A stretch of DNA of 64,000 bases, taken from positions 2,874,001 to 2,938,000 of the forward strand of contig JAWHQI010000001.1 in assembly GCA_033032865.1 (NCBI GenBank). The letters are read 5' to 3'. The notes beneath the pieces were generated by a model that saw only the letters and a list, made by a program, of their open reading frames with translations, was not told where the DNA came from and did no database searches. The stretch comes from Dactylorhiza incarnata. Its lineage: Eukaryota > Streptophyta > Magnoliopsida > Asparagales > Orchidaceae. Both the position numbers and the translations under genes were made by a program. Every line of letters begins with the position of its first letter. Position 1 is the stretch's first letter. Below, in pieces: positions 21,071 to 33,272 of the stretch.

Positions 21071-21484
21071 TTTCTTTAGAAAATAGTTTTGATTAATTTA
21101 AAATAGAGAAATGAGAGTGAGGAGATCTTTTGATCAAGATGTTAACCTTGTAATGATCAACCTCACTCTGATACCAATTGAAAGTGCACAGTGTGCATTT
21201 TCCTCTCCTCTTCAACACACTTATTCTGTATGATTGGTATTTGAATTTCTTTCTCCTTTTAGGTTGTCCTGAAAAGTAATTCTTATTGGACATTTGATTT
21301 GCCTTTGTTCTTTTGGTCCCGACCTGTCCATCAGATTTGGAAACCTTCCAAGAATGTTTTTGATGTGTCCTGGAATACTCCATTCTATTCTTGGCAATAA
21401 ACGAGTCGTTGGAGAACTATAATTAACTTTGTGGACCTTCTGAAAAGGTGTTAAAAGGACAACAAAGAAAGCTTCCTTTTCAGA

Positions 21485-21960
21485 CTGTATTCGACGCAGC
21501 GTCAAATAGAATTTCTTCCTTATTGATGCACCTTTGAGTTCTTATAGGAGTAGCTTCGAAATCCTTCTTAGCTCCGACTGAACTCAGATGTCGACGTTGC
21601 ATCGAATTGACTTCCTTCTTATCGATGCACCTCTGAGTTCATATTGAAGTGGCTTCGAAATAGTTCTCAGCTTTGAAAGAACTCAGATGTCAACGTTACG
21701 TCGAATACTTCTCTACGTATCCGTCGAGTTGGAAGCTTGAACTTGGAACTTCATCTTCTGCGTCGAGTTGAAATAGAAGTTGCGTCGACTTCATTGACGG
21801 CTTCGACAAGCTCTTCTTACTACGTCTAGTCCATTTTTACATTCTGTCGACTTGATGTATACTTTGACAGGTTGATTAAGTTACTTGGACTTCTAGTCAG
21901 AGTTGCATCGACATTATGTCGAAGTTGCGTCAGCTTTCAATCGACGCAAGTCTTAACTTA
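21485..21960. repeat. TCGACGCA-motif array in LTR B
   Basis: Scattered copies and variants of TGCGTCGA/TCGACGCA and TGTCGAC in both orientations, embedded in longer imperfect repeats (the block from CACCTTTGAGTTC recurs about 110 bases later as CACCTCTGAGTTC). Many copies show CpG decay. Confidence 0.7.
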
Positions 21961-22169
21961 ACTAACTTTGTGATTATCTTGACCTGACCTTGACACTCTA
22001 AGATGAGTGTGACATCCTAAGACATATAATGACTAATTTACCCTTTCTATACAATGTGGGTAATAATCCTAGGGAGTAAAATCACCTATAGATAATTTGT
22101 TAAGTTAAATCAAAAGGAGTTTTTCCTATCAGATCCAATCTCGTGCTGGTATATATATTTGGCCTTGAA

Positions 22170-25100
22170 AGTGAATGAGATCATCACGCATAGAAAAGTC
22201 TCCTGAAGAGCATGTCTTTAGGGCCCAAAACACTGGCTCCAATACTGCATTTTGCGCCTGCCCAACCCTGATGTGGTCCCATATCACAAACCATGCTCAT
22301 CGAGGCCAAGTACTCCGCATAAACCCCAGGGTTGGTATTGGACACCAGAGTGATCTGCATGCCCTTCAGCACCTGCACCAGCTCCATGGCCATCAGCCGG
22401 GGCTCCAGATTGGATGTGCTCGCTCTCCTGCTAAGTGTGTCTGCCATAGAGTTCGCATTTATAGGGTTGTAGTGTGTGGTTTACTCATAGTCACAAAGAA
22501 ACTCCACCCACCGCCTCTGCCTAAGATTCATGTCCTTTTGCGTATCCACGTACTTTAAGTTCTTGTGATCGATGAAGATATCGCAGTGGACACCATACAA
22601 GTAGTGCATCCAGACCTTTAACGCAAATATCACCACTCCCAGCTCGAGGTCATGCACTGGGTAATTCTCCTCGTGCTTCTTCAGCTGGTTGGAAGCATAA
22701 GCAATGACATGGCCATGCTACATCAGTATGGCACCCATCCCCTAGTATGATGCATCGGTGTAGACCTGAAATCCTTACTTCCCAGATGGAAGTGCAAGGA
22801 TCGGAGCAGTAGTAAGTCTGTCCTTCAGCTCCTGGAAGGCTACTTCGCACTATGGTGTCCACATAAATGGCATGTCCTTCTTCGTCAGAAATGTAAGTGG
22901 GAGGGCAATCCAGGAGAATCCTTCCACAAACTTTCGGCAATAGCCGGCAAGTCTTAAGAAACTCCATACATCAGAAGTTGTCTTCAACTGAGGATAATCC
23001 CGCACCGCCTGACTCTTCACCGGGTCCACTAATAATCCTGCTCTGCTGATAACATGGCCTAGAAATTTAACCTCTTCATCCAGAACTGGCACTTGGAGAA
23101 CTTCGCATAAAGGTGATGCTCCCTCAGCTTCCCCAATGCTAGTGCTAGATGGCGGGCATGCTCCTCCTCGGTCCTCGAATAAATCAAGATATCGTCGATG
23201 AATACGATAATGAAGACATCAAAGTAGGCCTTGAATATGCGGTTCATCAAACTCATGAATGCAGAAGGGGTATTCGTGAGTCCAAATGGCATCACTGTGA
23301 ACTCGTATAGGCCATACATAGATCTTAAAGTCGTCTTCGGGATGTCCTCCTCCTGAATCCACAGCTAATAATATCCCAATCTCAAATCTAGTTTTGAAAA
23401 TAGTGCACTCCTTCTAATTGATCGAACAACTCATCAATCCTAAATATGGGATAAGTGTTCTGCACTGTCAGCCGGTTAGCTCCCTGTAGTCGATGCAGAA
23501 CCGGAGAGTCCCATCCTTCTTCTTTACAAACAACACCAGGGCTCCCTAGGGTGTTGAGCTCATTCAGACGAACCCTAAGTCTACCATTTCCTACAACTGG
23601 GTACGGAACTCCGCAAGCTCCTTTGGGGCCATCCGATATGGTGCTCTGGACACTGGTCTCGCTCCCGGTACCAACTAGATCTGGAATTTAGTGTTCCTGT
23701 GCGGGGGTAGTCCAGACAATTTCTCCGGAAATATGTCAGGGAAATCTCGGGCCACCAGGATGTCAGCTAGGGAGGCCTTCGCCTCCACCATCTAGAAGCA
23801 AATCATATATACATCATCTCCCTGCAAATGGGCCTTGACGGCTTGAACGAATGAGAGTAAGGCACGAGAGACAGGTGTAAAACCTTCGAAGATCACCACC
23901 TTGTCTCTGCATCTCAGCATGATCCTCCTCGTCGGGCAGTCAATCTGAGCATGATGTCAGTGGAGCCATTTCATGCCCAAGTTCAAGTTGAAATTCGGCA
24001 AACTTAGTATCATGGAAGTGGTATCGAAGGTTCTTCCTCCAATGACTACTTCCATGTTGCAATTGGCGGAGGATACCATCTCGGATCCGTCGGGATGGCG
24101 CACTCTCCTGGTGATTCCTGGGAAACACTGAATTTCATCCAGGTCCTCCACAAAGCTCTCGGAGATGAACGATTGTGTTGCCACCATGCCAAATAGAGTG
24201 TGGGCGGGTTTGATGCAAATAAACATTATGCATGAAGAGTTGTTGGATAATGTGGGTAACTAAATTCTCTACCTCTAGCGACTCTACAACAATTATATAG
24301 TTTAGGAATTAAATTTGAAATTGGAATTTACTGGAGTACCTGCAATGACCTCCTAGGGGTTCCTTTGTTGTGAAAAATTCAGGGCATAGACCTAATCCCT
24401 AGCTGGTCGGTGATCTCCTCCATGAAATACTCGGACTCGACCAAGTCCTTGGCCACGACCTCTTAACTGCTGTGCAGGTGGGGCAACAGGTGGTGGAGGA
24501 TTTCTCCATCTCTAGGGGCAATAGGCCCGCATGTGACCTGGCTGGTGGCACTGTAAACACATCGGAGGAGGGTGTGCCTCGTCTGCCCGCCTATGTGGCT
24601 CGTGGATCTGCAGTGGATGAGGGGAAAGTATAGCAGGGGGCCTCTGCTCCTGTTTGAAATCTGAATGAGGTCGTCCTCCACCGATCTGTTGCCTGATAAA
24701 TCTACCCCGCTGCTGGGGGTGGCCGCATCCCCTATTCCCACCCATGATCACCATATCATCTACTGGTCTCTTTACTCTGCTCCAAACCATGAGGTGGTCC
24801 TCCTCTAACTTCTTCGTCGTCTCGATGATCCATGCTAAGCGAGAATCTACTATGAATAAGAGGGCCTTCCTGAGGTCGTCACGGAGGCCCCTGTAGAATC
24901 TCTTGGTGTAACCGTCCTCATCCAGCTGGTAAGAATCAACAAAGCAGGCAAGATGGGAGAACTCACGTTGGTACTCTTGAACTGACCGGTTCCCCTGCTT
25001 TAGCTGCAAGAACCGCTCCTCCAACTCATCTCTAATAGTCTGAGGTATAAAATGCTCTAACAGTGCCTCCTTGAAATCCTTTCATGTAATATCAGAATAC

Positions 25101-25512
25101 TCGTGCCCTGCATAGGAACATACTTCCGCCACCTCTTCGCGCGTGACTCTAAGGCAGAATTAGCTAAGGATACTGCCATGTCGACTAGGCAGTGTATCCC
25201 AGCTAGCATCTTGTGAATGGTGTCCAGCCACTCCTCGGTTCGTACTATAGACTCTTTCCCAGTGAAAGAGGGTGGGGAGAGGCCTCGGATCGCACTCAAC
25301 CAGTTTGACCCGGAATTTGGCTCCTGGGCCAGGGCCTGCTGCCTGAAAGCCTGAATGATGGCTGTCAATGTCTGCCCCAACACCGACTGATGAAATGGAG
25401 TGGGAGACATTGGGGGGGTGGGGAGGTGGGGGGTGGGAGGGGGGATGGCATCTGGGACGAGAGGAACTGCAACCCGTGGGCAAGATTCGTCGGAGGCTAC
25501 ATAAGAAAACAA
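22170..25512 (-). pseudogene. Gypsy I gag-pol, broken, integrase missing
   Basis: Ty3/gypsy polyprotein, the set of proteins that builds particles and copies element RNA. In order on the minus strand: gag (25512-24512, one frameshift near 25040) with WLDTIHKML and the zinc knuckle CLQCHQPGHMRAYCP; protease (24226-23950), where the usual DTGA is replaced (LFGMVATQSFIS), so it is inactive; reverse transcriptase (about 23800-22900) with [12 protein letters not shown] and FIDDIL; then [11 protein letters not shown] and the connection to RNase H (22850-22650); and a MADTLSRR tail near 22440. Integrase and the 3' LTR are absent because sequence homology ends near 22170, next to copia B. Several frameshifts and stops are present. 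Confidence 0.88.
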
Positions 25513-25674
25513 TATTATTTCAAAAGGTTGGACGAAAATATCTCATCTAGTGGACAATTATGTGTGATTTCCCTTATGGCCATACCATTGCTTCCGCTGC
25601 TAGTTTGTCTACAAACTAAGCTCGAGCAGGGTGGCCCAGGGTTTGTGGACTTCTTTTACTTGGATTGAAAATCG

Positions 25675-25689
25675 GCTAAGCTGATACCA
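25675..25689 (-). promoter_or_regulatory. Gypsy I primer-binding site
   Basis: The minus strand reads TGGTATCAGCTTAGC, three bases from the LTR end TCTTACA at 25693. The first nine bases match the tRNA-iMet type; the rest has diverged. Confidence 0.65.
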
Positions 25690-25692
25690 GTT

Positions 25693-26841
25693 TGTAAGAC
25701 TCCCATTTTTTGCTCGCTTTCTAGGTCTTATGCCCAGAACTGCCGCCTTGCGGTGACTCCAACATACGGGGAGATCTCCACCACTAGACGTCGATTCTAC
25801 CGACAATTCAACATTCACAGGTCAACCATTCATCACGGAGTAATTAGAAGAAATTATGTATATAACACAAGTGCACATCACAACATAGCATAAATATATC
25901 AATAGTCCACAGATGAGATACATCAAAATGAATCAGCTGTAGAGTACTAAATGGTAAATAAGGGCTTATGCCATGTACATCAAAACCTCACTACATAGTC
26001 TCTCGCGAAAGTAAAACTAATCTACTGGTAAGGAAAAGGATGAAAGATAGACTTCGGGATGTAATATCTAGTCACACTCACTGGGGCTGCTCTTGCTGCT
26101 GCTGAAACTCCGTGTCACAGCTGGGTCACTGCATCACGCTCTCTCCTATAGGTGTGTTGGTTCTGTTTCTCCTAGCGCTCTAATTTGTTAAGCCACATTC
26201 AGTCGTTAGTCAAAAGGACTAAGCAATTTCCCCACCCTCCCCCGGTGACTCCTAGGCACCGGGCGGGGGGATGGATAAAGGGGGACAACAAATTTGAATA
26301 ATCAAAGGTAGGTGACAGTGGACCTAACTAGCAGGTAATATATATAGTAATGTCTATAGTAGGTGCCTACTTTGCAGTTCTATAAAAACATGTAAGAAAC
26401 AACAGTATAGTAAGAAATGAAATGCAACTTTTTAATAACCAACACAATAGGAGTAACCTTAACTTATATGAAAGCCCATACAAAATTATAAGTTAATGGG
26501 TCATTTTGCATAGACCCGTCATATAAAAGAGCTCATACTAATTTATTCGATGGGGGTTTATGAAGTATGTTATGATGTGTATGATATGCAGTGCAATGCA
26601 ATGTTTATGTTATTATTTCACACACATGCAACACACACACGACTCTGTACATACAAACCTTATAGTTCCCACTTTTTTGGAGGTAGCTAATCTCTCGGGC
26701 ACCTCCCATTGTGGTCAAACGGTGGCAGAGGAGTGGGTGTATCCTCGCCTAGGTGGGTATAACACACTACCAGACATAGGCCTTAACGTATGTTATGGCA
26801 CCTGTCCTCGGTACTCATGAGCTCTTGCGTACTCTAGCTTG
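25693..26841 (-). mobile_element. Gypsy I 5' LTR (interrupted by copia E)
   Basis: Begins (in minus sense it ends) at TCTTACA next to the primer site. It shares blocks with the plus-strand LTR remnants at 3651-4400, near 25740 and 26250. Its outer boundary is not seen; copia E is inserted at 26841/38136, and sequence from 38136 onward may be its continuation. No gene is seen in it. Confidence 0.6.
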
Positions 26842-27936
26842 TGTTGAATTTTGAAGTGTAAGTGGAGAGTCTGGGTGGTCTGCTTTTTGGAGACCGCGAG
26901 CTCGCGCAGACTGCGGGGGCTCATTTTTGGCAGACAGCATTAGTTGCCAGGTTATTCTAGTACACGCAGTGTCCGAGCGATCTGGTGATGAAGCCAGGTG
27001 GTTTGCAAGTGTTGATCTGGCAAACTATTTTTGGATTGTCTGTTTTGCTCAAGTAAAATAATGGTATTATAAAGACCGCGCGGTCTGGTTCCGGAGACCG
27101 CGTGTTTCAATAAGGAAGGTGACCATATCCCTCTTTGACGGTGCCCATATCCCTCTTTGACGGTGACAACATCCGTTCATTTGCCTATAAATAGAGGGGC
27201 AGGGGTAGCCAAGAATAACGCATGAAACGTAAGAGCCTAGTGTGGATTGATTGTGTCGGTCTCATTTTTGAGGTCACATGGTCTGAAGGTTGTTGATCGT
27301 TTGTTGTGTTCGCAGGTTGGGCGGCCAGCAAGTTCCGTCAGCATTCTTCCTATCTTTCCAGCTTTGAATAAACCAGCTCGTCAGCAGTCTGTTTGGGCGA
27401 ACTGTGTTTGGAGGTTCTTAGTATATTTGCAGCGGACTCAGTTGACTAGGCAACCTTAAGCGGTTAGACGGTCTTGAGTTGCGATCTTGCAGCAGGGAGC
27501 AGTTCTTCTTCGTGTTCGCGGGATACTTCTGTGATCTAGAGACCGTGCGGTCTGGCGATCAAGAAGTGCGGACAACTTTTTATCAGTAGTTCAATAAGGA
27601 GCAGATTGTGCAGTCTATGGTTGCGGTCTGACAGTTCGCAGGTCATCAAGCTTGCTCTATTCATGCGGTCTCAGCGATAGTCGTGCGGTCTGACTATTCG
27701 AGCGGCCTGGCGGTCACTGTTTTGGAAGTTCGCTGGCGGCTTGTTTTTTGTCTTGTGCTTCTCTCCTTTGTGAATCTTATAAATCATGTCTCGCCATGTA
27801 AGTCTTGAGTTGTAAAGAGATAGTTAATATAAGAGCACTATTATGTCTTCCCATTGTCATTGATTGCCATACTTGTAGATTGTGTTGAAGTGTTCCGCAT
27901 ATTACTTCACTCTTTTACCTCTAAAATTTTTTAACA
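26842..27936 (+). repeat. Copia E 5' LTR
   Basis: 1095 bp, TGTTGAATTT...TTTTTAACA. Motif GCGGTCTG/AGACCGC occurs repeatedly on both sides of the TATA box, including the 12-bp perfect palindrome GACCGCGCGGTC at 27074-27085. TATAAATA is at 27186-27193. Chance frames in it, e.g. 27247-27459, are not genes. Confidence 0.92.
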
Positions 27937-27972
27937 TGGTATCAGTGAAAGGTTTCTGAGCAGTAATCAACG

Positions 27973-28473
27973 TTGTCTTCTTCTTGGGTTTCTGCAAGTC
28001 GGTTGTCAATCAGTGAGATAGCAATGAAAGGAAGATATTCTAAAGGACTTGGTATTGAGCTCCTTACGCAGACTAACTTCAAGAAGTGGAAGTCATGCAT
28101 TGAGAGCTATCTTCTTGGCGAGGACTTTTGGGAGGTAGTAGGAGGAGAAGCAAGACAAGTTGTTGTTCCTACTGAGAAGAATGTTGAGCTCGTGAAGGCT
28201 TGGAAGAGAACAAACGCAAAGGCTGAGTTCACTCTCAAGCGAGCCATCATTCCGGAGTTGTTTGACCATATAATTGGTTGTAGGTCGGCAGCTGAGATTT
28301 GGACAGCCTTGGATGGCTTGCTCAATAAGAAGAATGTAGCTCGGCTACAGTTCTTGGAAAATGAGTTGGCGAAAGCCACTCAAGGATACTTGTCAATATC
28401 AATGTTCTTCCTGAAGACGAAGATCCTATGTGTAGAGATTTCAGCTTTGGACCCGGATGAGCCTATCTCATAA
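27973..28473 (+). pseudogene. Copia E gag, N-terminal part
   Basis: Capsid-type copia gag (UBN2-like). It reads GIELLTQTNFKKWKSCIESYL, then a capsid core with AEIWTALDGLL and LQFLENELAKA, stopping at TAA (28471) after ALDPDEPIS. The same frame continues at once beyond the stop, so a single nonsense change separates it from the rest of the polyprotein. The start lies 36 bases after the primer site; a second ATG at 28024 is equally possible. Confidence 0.85.
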
Positions 28474-30015
28474 GCGAGGCTGAAGAGGAACATAATCTGT
28501 GACTTGCGGAGGGAGTATGTGGCCTTTTTCACTTCTGTTCAAGGCTGGGCCAATCAGCCATCATTGCTGGAGTTGGAGAACTTACTTGCTTCGCAAGAGA
28601 GTTTCGCTAAGCAAATGGCTGGGATGTCTGTCTCTGGAGGAGAGAGGGAGGTTCTGTATTCGGGCAAGAAGAAGAGATGGGACAAGAAGAAGAAGTCACC
28701 TGTTGGAGATGGTCCATCTACATCATATCAGCAGGAGAGGAGTTATGCTCCTAAGTCTGATGGGAAGAAGAAGGAAGGGTCGAGGTGTTACAGGTGCAAC
28801 AAGCTTGGTCACTTCAAGAGAGAATGCAAAGTCAATCTTCAGCCAGGGCGTGCTGTGGGAAAGGAGGAGGCTTGTTCCAATGCTGAAGGTAGTTGGGGTG
28901 GTGGAGGTGATTTCATGACGAGCACTTTTGTTCGGGCATTGACTTCCATCAACTATCAAGATGATTGGATAGTGGACTCAGGGTGTGGTCATCACCTCAC
29001 CGGGGATGATTCAAAGTTCTCTTCTTTGCAGACATACTCAGGTAATGATGCTATTATTACAGCTGATGATAATGTGCATGCAGTAGAGAAGGAGGGTGTT
29101 GTCTCTTTAGGCAGTGATAGAGGTCCACTCACCTTGAGGAGTGTTTATCATGTGCCGGGAATGAAGAAGAACTTCTTCTCAGTGACCAATGTTGTTGATG
29201 TTGGCTATCACATTCTGCTTGGTCCAACAGAAGTGAAATATCTCCGAAACGTTTCAGCTGTGAAGGCTGAGGTCACTCATGTAGGAAGACAGGTGAAGGA
29301 CTTGTTTGTTCTATCAACAAGCTCCTATGTTGATAAGATGAGGGCTAATGACAATGCTGCTATCTGGCATGAAAGACTTGGGCATGTCGGGATGGATAAG
29401 CTAAAGGTTATGGCTGATAAAGGATTGGTGAAAGGCTTGCCTAGTCTATCTTCCATTGGAGATGGTCACGTTTGTGCAGGATGTCAATATGGTAAGGCTC
29501 ATCGCCTTCCATTCAACAAGTCACAAAGCAGATGCAAGGTGCCATTGGAGTGTATCCATGGTGATCTGTGTGGACCTACTGAGAATGCCAGTATTGGAGG
29601 TAGTAGGTATAAGCTGGTCTTGGTTGATGACTTCACCAGATATACTTGGGTATATTTTCTGAAGCAGAAGTCAGAGGCGTTCAAGAGGTTTGTGGAGTTC
29701 AAGGAGTTAGTGGAGGGCCGTCTTGGTCTGCGGATCAAGAGGTTGAGAACCGACAATGGAGGTGAGTTCACCTCACATGCGTTCTTCAACTTCTGCAGGA
29801 AGCATGGCATCCAGAGAGAACACTCTTGTGCTCACACTTCACAACAGAACGGAGTTACAAAGCGGAAGATCCGTCATCTGACGGAGACCTGCAAGTGTTG
29901 GCTTCATGCCAAGAGCATTCCGAAGTCTTTTTGGGCAGAGGCAATGTCTTGTGTTGTTTTTGTCATAAATCGGATGCCTCTCGGTCCTATCAACATGAAA
30001 CACCACATGAGTTGA
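28474..30015 (+). pseudogene. Copia E gag C-terminus, protease and integrase
   Basis: Same frame as the gag N-terminus, preceded by one stop. Order: zinc knuckle CYRCNKLGHFKREC (near 28790-28830); protease with WIVDSGCGHHLTG (DSG active site, near 28966-29005); GAG-pre-integrase with the HHCC zinc site (WHERLGHVGMDKL and CAGCQYGKAHRLPF); integrase core with VDDFTRYTWVYF, RTDNGGEFTS and HTSQQNGVTKRKIR, so the D,D,E residues are visible. A frameshift near 30000 ends the frame. Apart from that the enzyme motifs are well preserved, making this one of the younger elements. Confidence 0.92.
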
Positions 30016-30770
30016 TGTTTAAGGAGAAGCCAAGCATGGAACACTTTCGAATATATGGATCTACCTGCTACATGCATGTCCCTGATGCCCTCAGAACGAA
30101 GCTAGATGTGAAAGCAAGGAAGCTAGTGATCATCGATTATGATGACCGGAAGAAGGGCTGGAGGTGCATGGATCCTGAGACACAGAGATATATGGTCTCA
30201 AGGGATGTGGTGTTTGATGAGTTAATGTCATACCGGGGTAGCTCTTTTGTTGAGCTACAAGGAAGCAGGTCAGATGGTGGACTTGAAGAAGCTATTAAGG
30301 AGGTTCTGGTGGAGTTGCTTGTTTCTCCAGGTGCTTCAGGTGCTTCTAGCTCTGGGTCAGGTGCTTCAGGTTCTGGAAGCAGGTGGAGAGACGCTCCAAG
30401 TATGCCTGAAAGGAGAGCTTGTCCATAATAGGTAGCTGAAGAGGTGGATTAAAGTAAAGCTTTGAGGAGGTACAAGAGGACCATCATTCCACCAGATCGG
30501 TATATTGGGGGAAACTTGGTGAGCTTCGTCCCATGTTTCTTCGTAGGTCCCCTGGATGAGAGAGAGACATCTTGTTTTGAAAATGTCATTGGATTCAAGG
30601 AGTGGGAAAGAGCCATGGATGAAGTGATGGCTGCCCTCAGGAAGAATGAGACTTGGGACTTTGTGCCTAAGGTTGAGGGAGTTACTCCAGTGACTTGCAA
30701 GTGTGTTTTAAAGCTGAAGAAGAAGGTTGATGGCAGCATCGAGCGGTACAAGGCTCGCCTCGTAGCTTGA
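30016..30770 (+). pseudogene. Copia E integrase C-terminus and RT start (shifted frame)
   Basis: Continues in the second frame after the 30000 frameshift. First comes the copia integrase tail (TPHELMFKEKPSMEHFRIYG, then a Ser/Gly-rich linker), then stops at about 30426-30455. RT begins with FKEWERAMDEVMAALRKNETWD and ERYKARLVA (30462-30770), where a TGA interrupts before GFSQKYGEDYEETF. Confidence 0.88.
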
Positions 30771-32095
30771 GGGTTCTCTCAGAAGTATGGGGAGGATTAT
30801 GAAGAAACTTTCAGACCTGTTGCCAAGATGACTTCGGTTCGGGTGGTGTTCGCGTTGGCAGCTTGCCAGGATGGAAGATTTGGCAACTCGACGTGAAGAA
30901 TGATTTCTTGTACGGCGAGATTGAGAAGGATATCTTCATGGATCAGCCACCTGGTTATGTTTCCGAAGAGCACCCAAGATATGTTTGTAAGCTCAAAAAG
31001 GATCTTTACGGCTTGAAGCAGACGCCTCGGGCGTTGTATGGCAAAATAGCAGAATACCTCCATTTTTGCGGATACTTTGCTTCTGATTTTGATTCGAGCT
31101 TATTCGTAAAGAAGACGGGGGAGCTTCAGGTCTTGGTGTTGTTATACGTTGATGATATGATCGTCACGGGGAATTCTGAGATGGAGGTAGCTAGACTTCG
31201 AGCTGAGTTAGCTATCAGATTTGAGATGAAGGACTTGGGTGAGCTCCACCATTTCCTTGGACTCAAAGTGGAGAGGAAAGAGACTGGCATGCTTGTTTCC
31301 CAGAAAGGCTATGCAGATCGAATCGTGAAGAGATTCAGCATGGAAGGAGGGAAAAGTAGCTCTACTCCACTAGAGGTTGGAGTTCATCTTCGACGAGATG
31401 AGGGGAAGGTTCTATCTGATCCTTTGGTCTTCCGGGATTTCGTCGGAAGCCTAATATATTTGACAATCACGAGGTCGTATATTGCTTACGTGGTTGGATG
31501 AGTGAGTCGGTATATGGCAGAGCCATGGAAACCTCATTTGATGGAAGCAAGGAGCATTTTGAAGTATGACAAGACCACCTCAGATTTGGGTCTCTTCTAT
31601 GGGAAGGACTCGGGTTTTTGCTTGCATGGATACATGGATGCTAATTATAGAGGAGATTCAGATGATCGGAGATCGACTTCTGGATACATATTTATGACGG
31701 GCCCTATAGCTATATCATGGTGCCGCAAGAAGCAAGATTCTGTGTCTGTTTCCACTACGGAAGCAGAGTACAAAGCTTCGGCTTTGGCAGCTCAGGAAGC
31801 CATATGGCTTAGGAGGCTTATGGAGGACATTCATAGGGAAGTGCGAGGTCCTACTCTGCTTCGGGGTGACAATAAGAGTGCCCTAAAACTGATGAATAAT
31901 CCAGTTTGTCACGCGCGTATGAAGCACATTTAGATTCATCACCATTTCATTCGTGAGAAGGTGTTGGAGGCTTCTCTGATTGTTGAGCATGTGCAGAGCA
32001 AGGATAATATTGTTGACGTCTTTACAAAGCCATTATCGAAGGGACCATTTGGTCAGTTGTGGAGTCTACTTGGGCTAACTTCCACTTCCCACTTC
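30771..32095 (+). pseudogene. Copia E reverse transcriptase and RNase H
   Basis: After another frameshift near 30855: WQLDVKNDFLYGEIEKDIFM, then KLKKDLYGLKQTPRA, then LLYVDDMIVTG with the YVDD polymerase site (about 31145-31156), then FLGLKVERKETGM. A TGA at 31499 breaks the frame before RNase H (YMDANYRGDSDDRRSTSGYIF, STTEAEYKA, RGDNKSAL), which meets another stop at 31931. The tail FTKPLSKG leads to the polypurine tract. RT copies element RNA into DNA in the particle. This copy is dead but nearly full length. Confidence 0.92.
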
Positions 32096-32638
32096 AAGGG
32101 GGAGTGATGAATATTTAAGTGTAAGTGGAGAGTCTGGGCGGTCTGCTTTTTGGAGACCGCGAGCACGCGCGGATTGCGGGGGATCATTTTTGGGGGACAG
32201 CATCGGTTGCCAGGTTATTCTAGTACTCGCAGTGTCAGAGCGGTCTGGTGATGAAGCCGGGCGGTCTGCAAGTGTTGATCTGGCGAACTGTTTTTGGATT
32301 GTCTATTTTGCTCAAGTAAAATAATGGTATTATAGAGACCGAGCGGTCTGGTTCCGGAGACCACGTGTTTCAATAAGGAAGGTGACCATATCCCTCTGTG
32401 ATGGTGACGACATCTGTTCGTTTGCCTATAAATAGAGGGGCAGGGGTATCCAAGAATAATGTAAAAACCGTAAGAACCTAGTGTGGATTGATTGTGTCGG
32501 TCTCGTTTTTTAGATCATGCGGTCTGAAGGTTGTTGACCTTTTATTGTGTTCACAGGTTAGGCAGCCAGCAAGTTTTGTCAGTATTCTTCCTATCTTTCC
32601 AGCTTTGAATAAACCAGCTAGCCAGCGGTCTGTCTGGG

Positions 32639-33071
32639 TGAGAGGACCCAGCGCAACCAACTCGACCAAAAGACCGGTCTGTTGGTGAAGGCGCAACTTA
32701 ATCTTTATATCAACGGAAAGGCGCTACGGGTCAAGACCAAGGAACGCTGGACCCAACAATCCCCCCCCCCCCCCCCCTAACGTCCAGCATGACCCGCAAG
32801 CTCAGAGGTGCTCCACATGGCCCGCATGCTCCGAGGTGGCTTGACACATGGCTCCGGACGCCTGACCCACCGGGAACCACACAGGTAGAGAGAATTTCAG
32901 GAATTATCAGCGCCCCCCAGACTCAAACCCGCAACCTCCTCTGATACCAATTGAGAGGACCCAGCGCAACCAACTCGACCAAAAGACCGGTCTGTTGGTG
33001 AAGTCGCAACTTAATCTTTATATCAACGGAAAGGCGCTACGGGTCAAGACCAAGGAACGCTGGACCCAACA
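32639..33071 (-). mobile_element. TRIM element (433 bp) inside the copia E LTR
   Basis: Two 120-bp direct terminal repeats (32639-32758 and 32952-33071), almost identical, flank a 193-bp centre. Ends are TG...CA on either strand. CTGGG at 32634-32638 and 33072-33076 is a perfect 5-bp target duplication, and the unoccupied site is seen in the 5' LTR near 27390. In minus orientation the terminal repeat is followed by AT and TGGTATCAGAG (primer site, 32949-32939), and a G-run (plus 32761-32776 is poly-C) serves as polypurine tract. No coding capacity; this is a terminal-repeat retrotransposon in miniature. Confidence 0.95.
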
Positions 33072-33272
33072 CTGGGCGAACTGTGTTTGGAGGTTCTTGG
33101 TTTATTTGAAGCGAACTCAGTTGACCAGGCAACCTTAAGCGGTCAGGCGGTCTTGAGTTGCGATCTTGCAGCAGGAATCAATTCTTCTTCGTGTTCGCGG
33201 GATACTTCTGTGATCTAGAGACCGTGCGGTCTAGCGATCAAGAAGTGCAGACAGCTTTGTTTCAGCAGTTCT

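Larger units (their letters stand above)
21013..22150 (-). mobile_element. Copia B 5' LTR, primer site and gag start
   Basis: In minus sense: an LTR ending TTTCA at 21179, then ATTGGTATCAGAG (primer site for tRNA-iMet), a leader, and a gag ATG at 21070 encoding STRPPVCNLNMF before the insertion point of element C. The outer LTR boundary is not resolved; it lies near 22000-22150 where gypsy I sequence begins. The LTR holds many TCGACGCA-type motifs (21485-21960). Confidence 0.8.

Noticed and set aside
22175..22558. Plus-strand frame of 127 codons
   Set aside because: It is the shadow of the gypsy I RNase H/connection region on the minus strand, which has recognisable motifs such as MADTLSRR.
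25368..25668. Plus-strand Gly/Trp-rich frames
   Set aside because: They lie opposite the Pro-rich N-terminal part of gypsy I gag and have no domain of their own.
30826..30900. Intron explaining the frame change in copia E RT
   Set aside because: No donor/acceptor pair fits. The conserved RT sequence continues directly in another frame, so a small indel is simpler.
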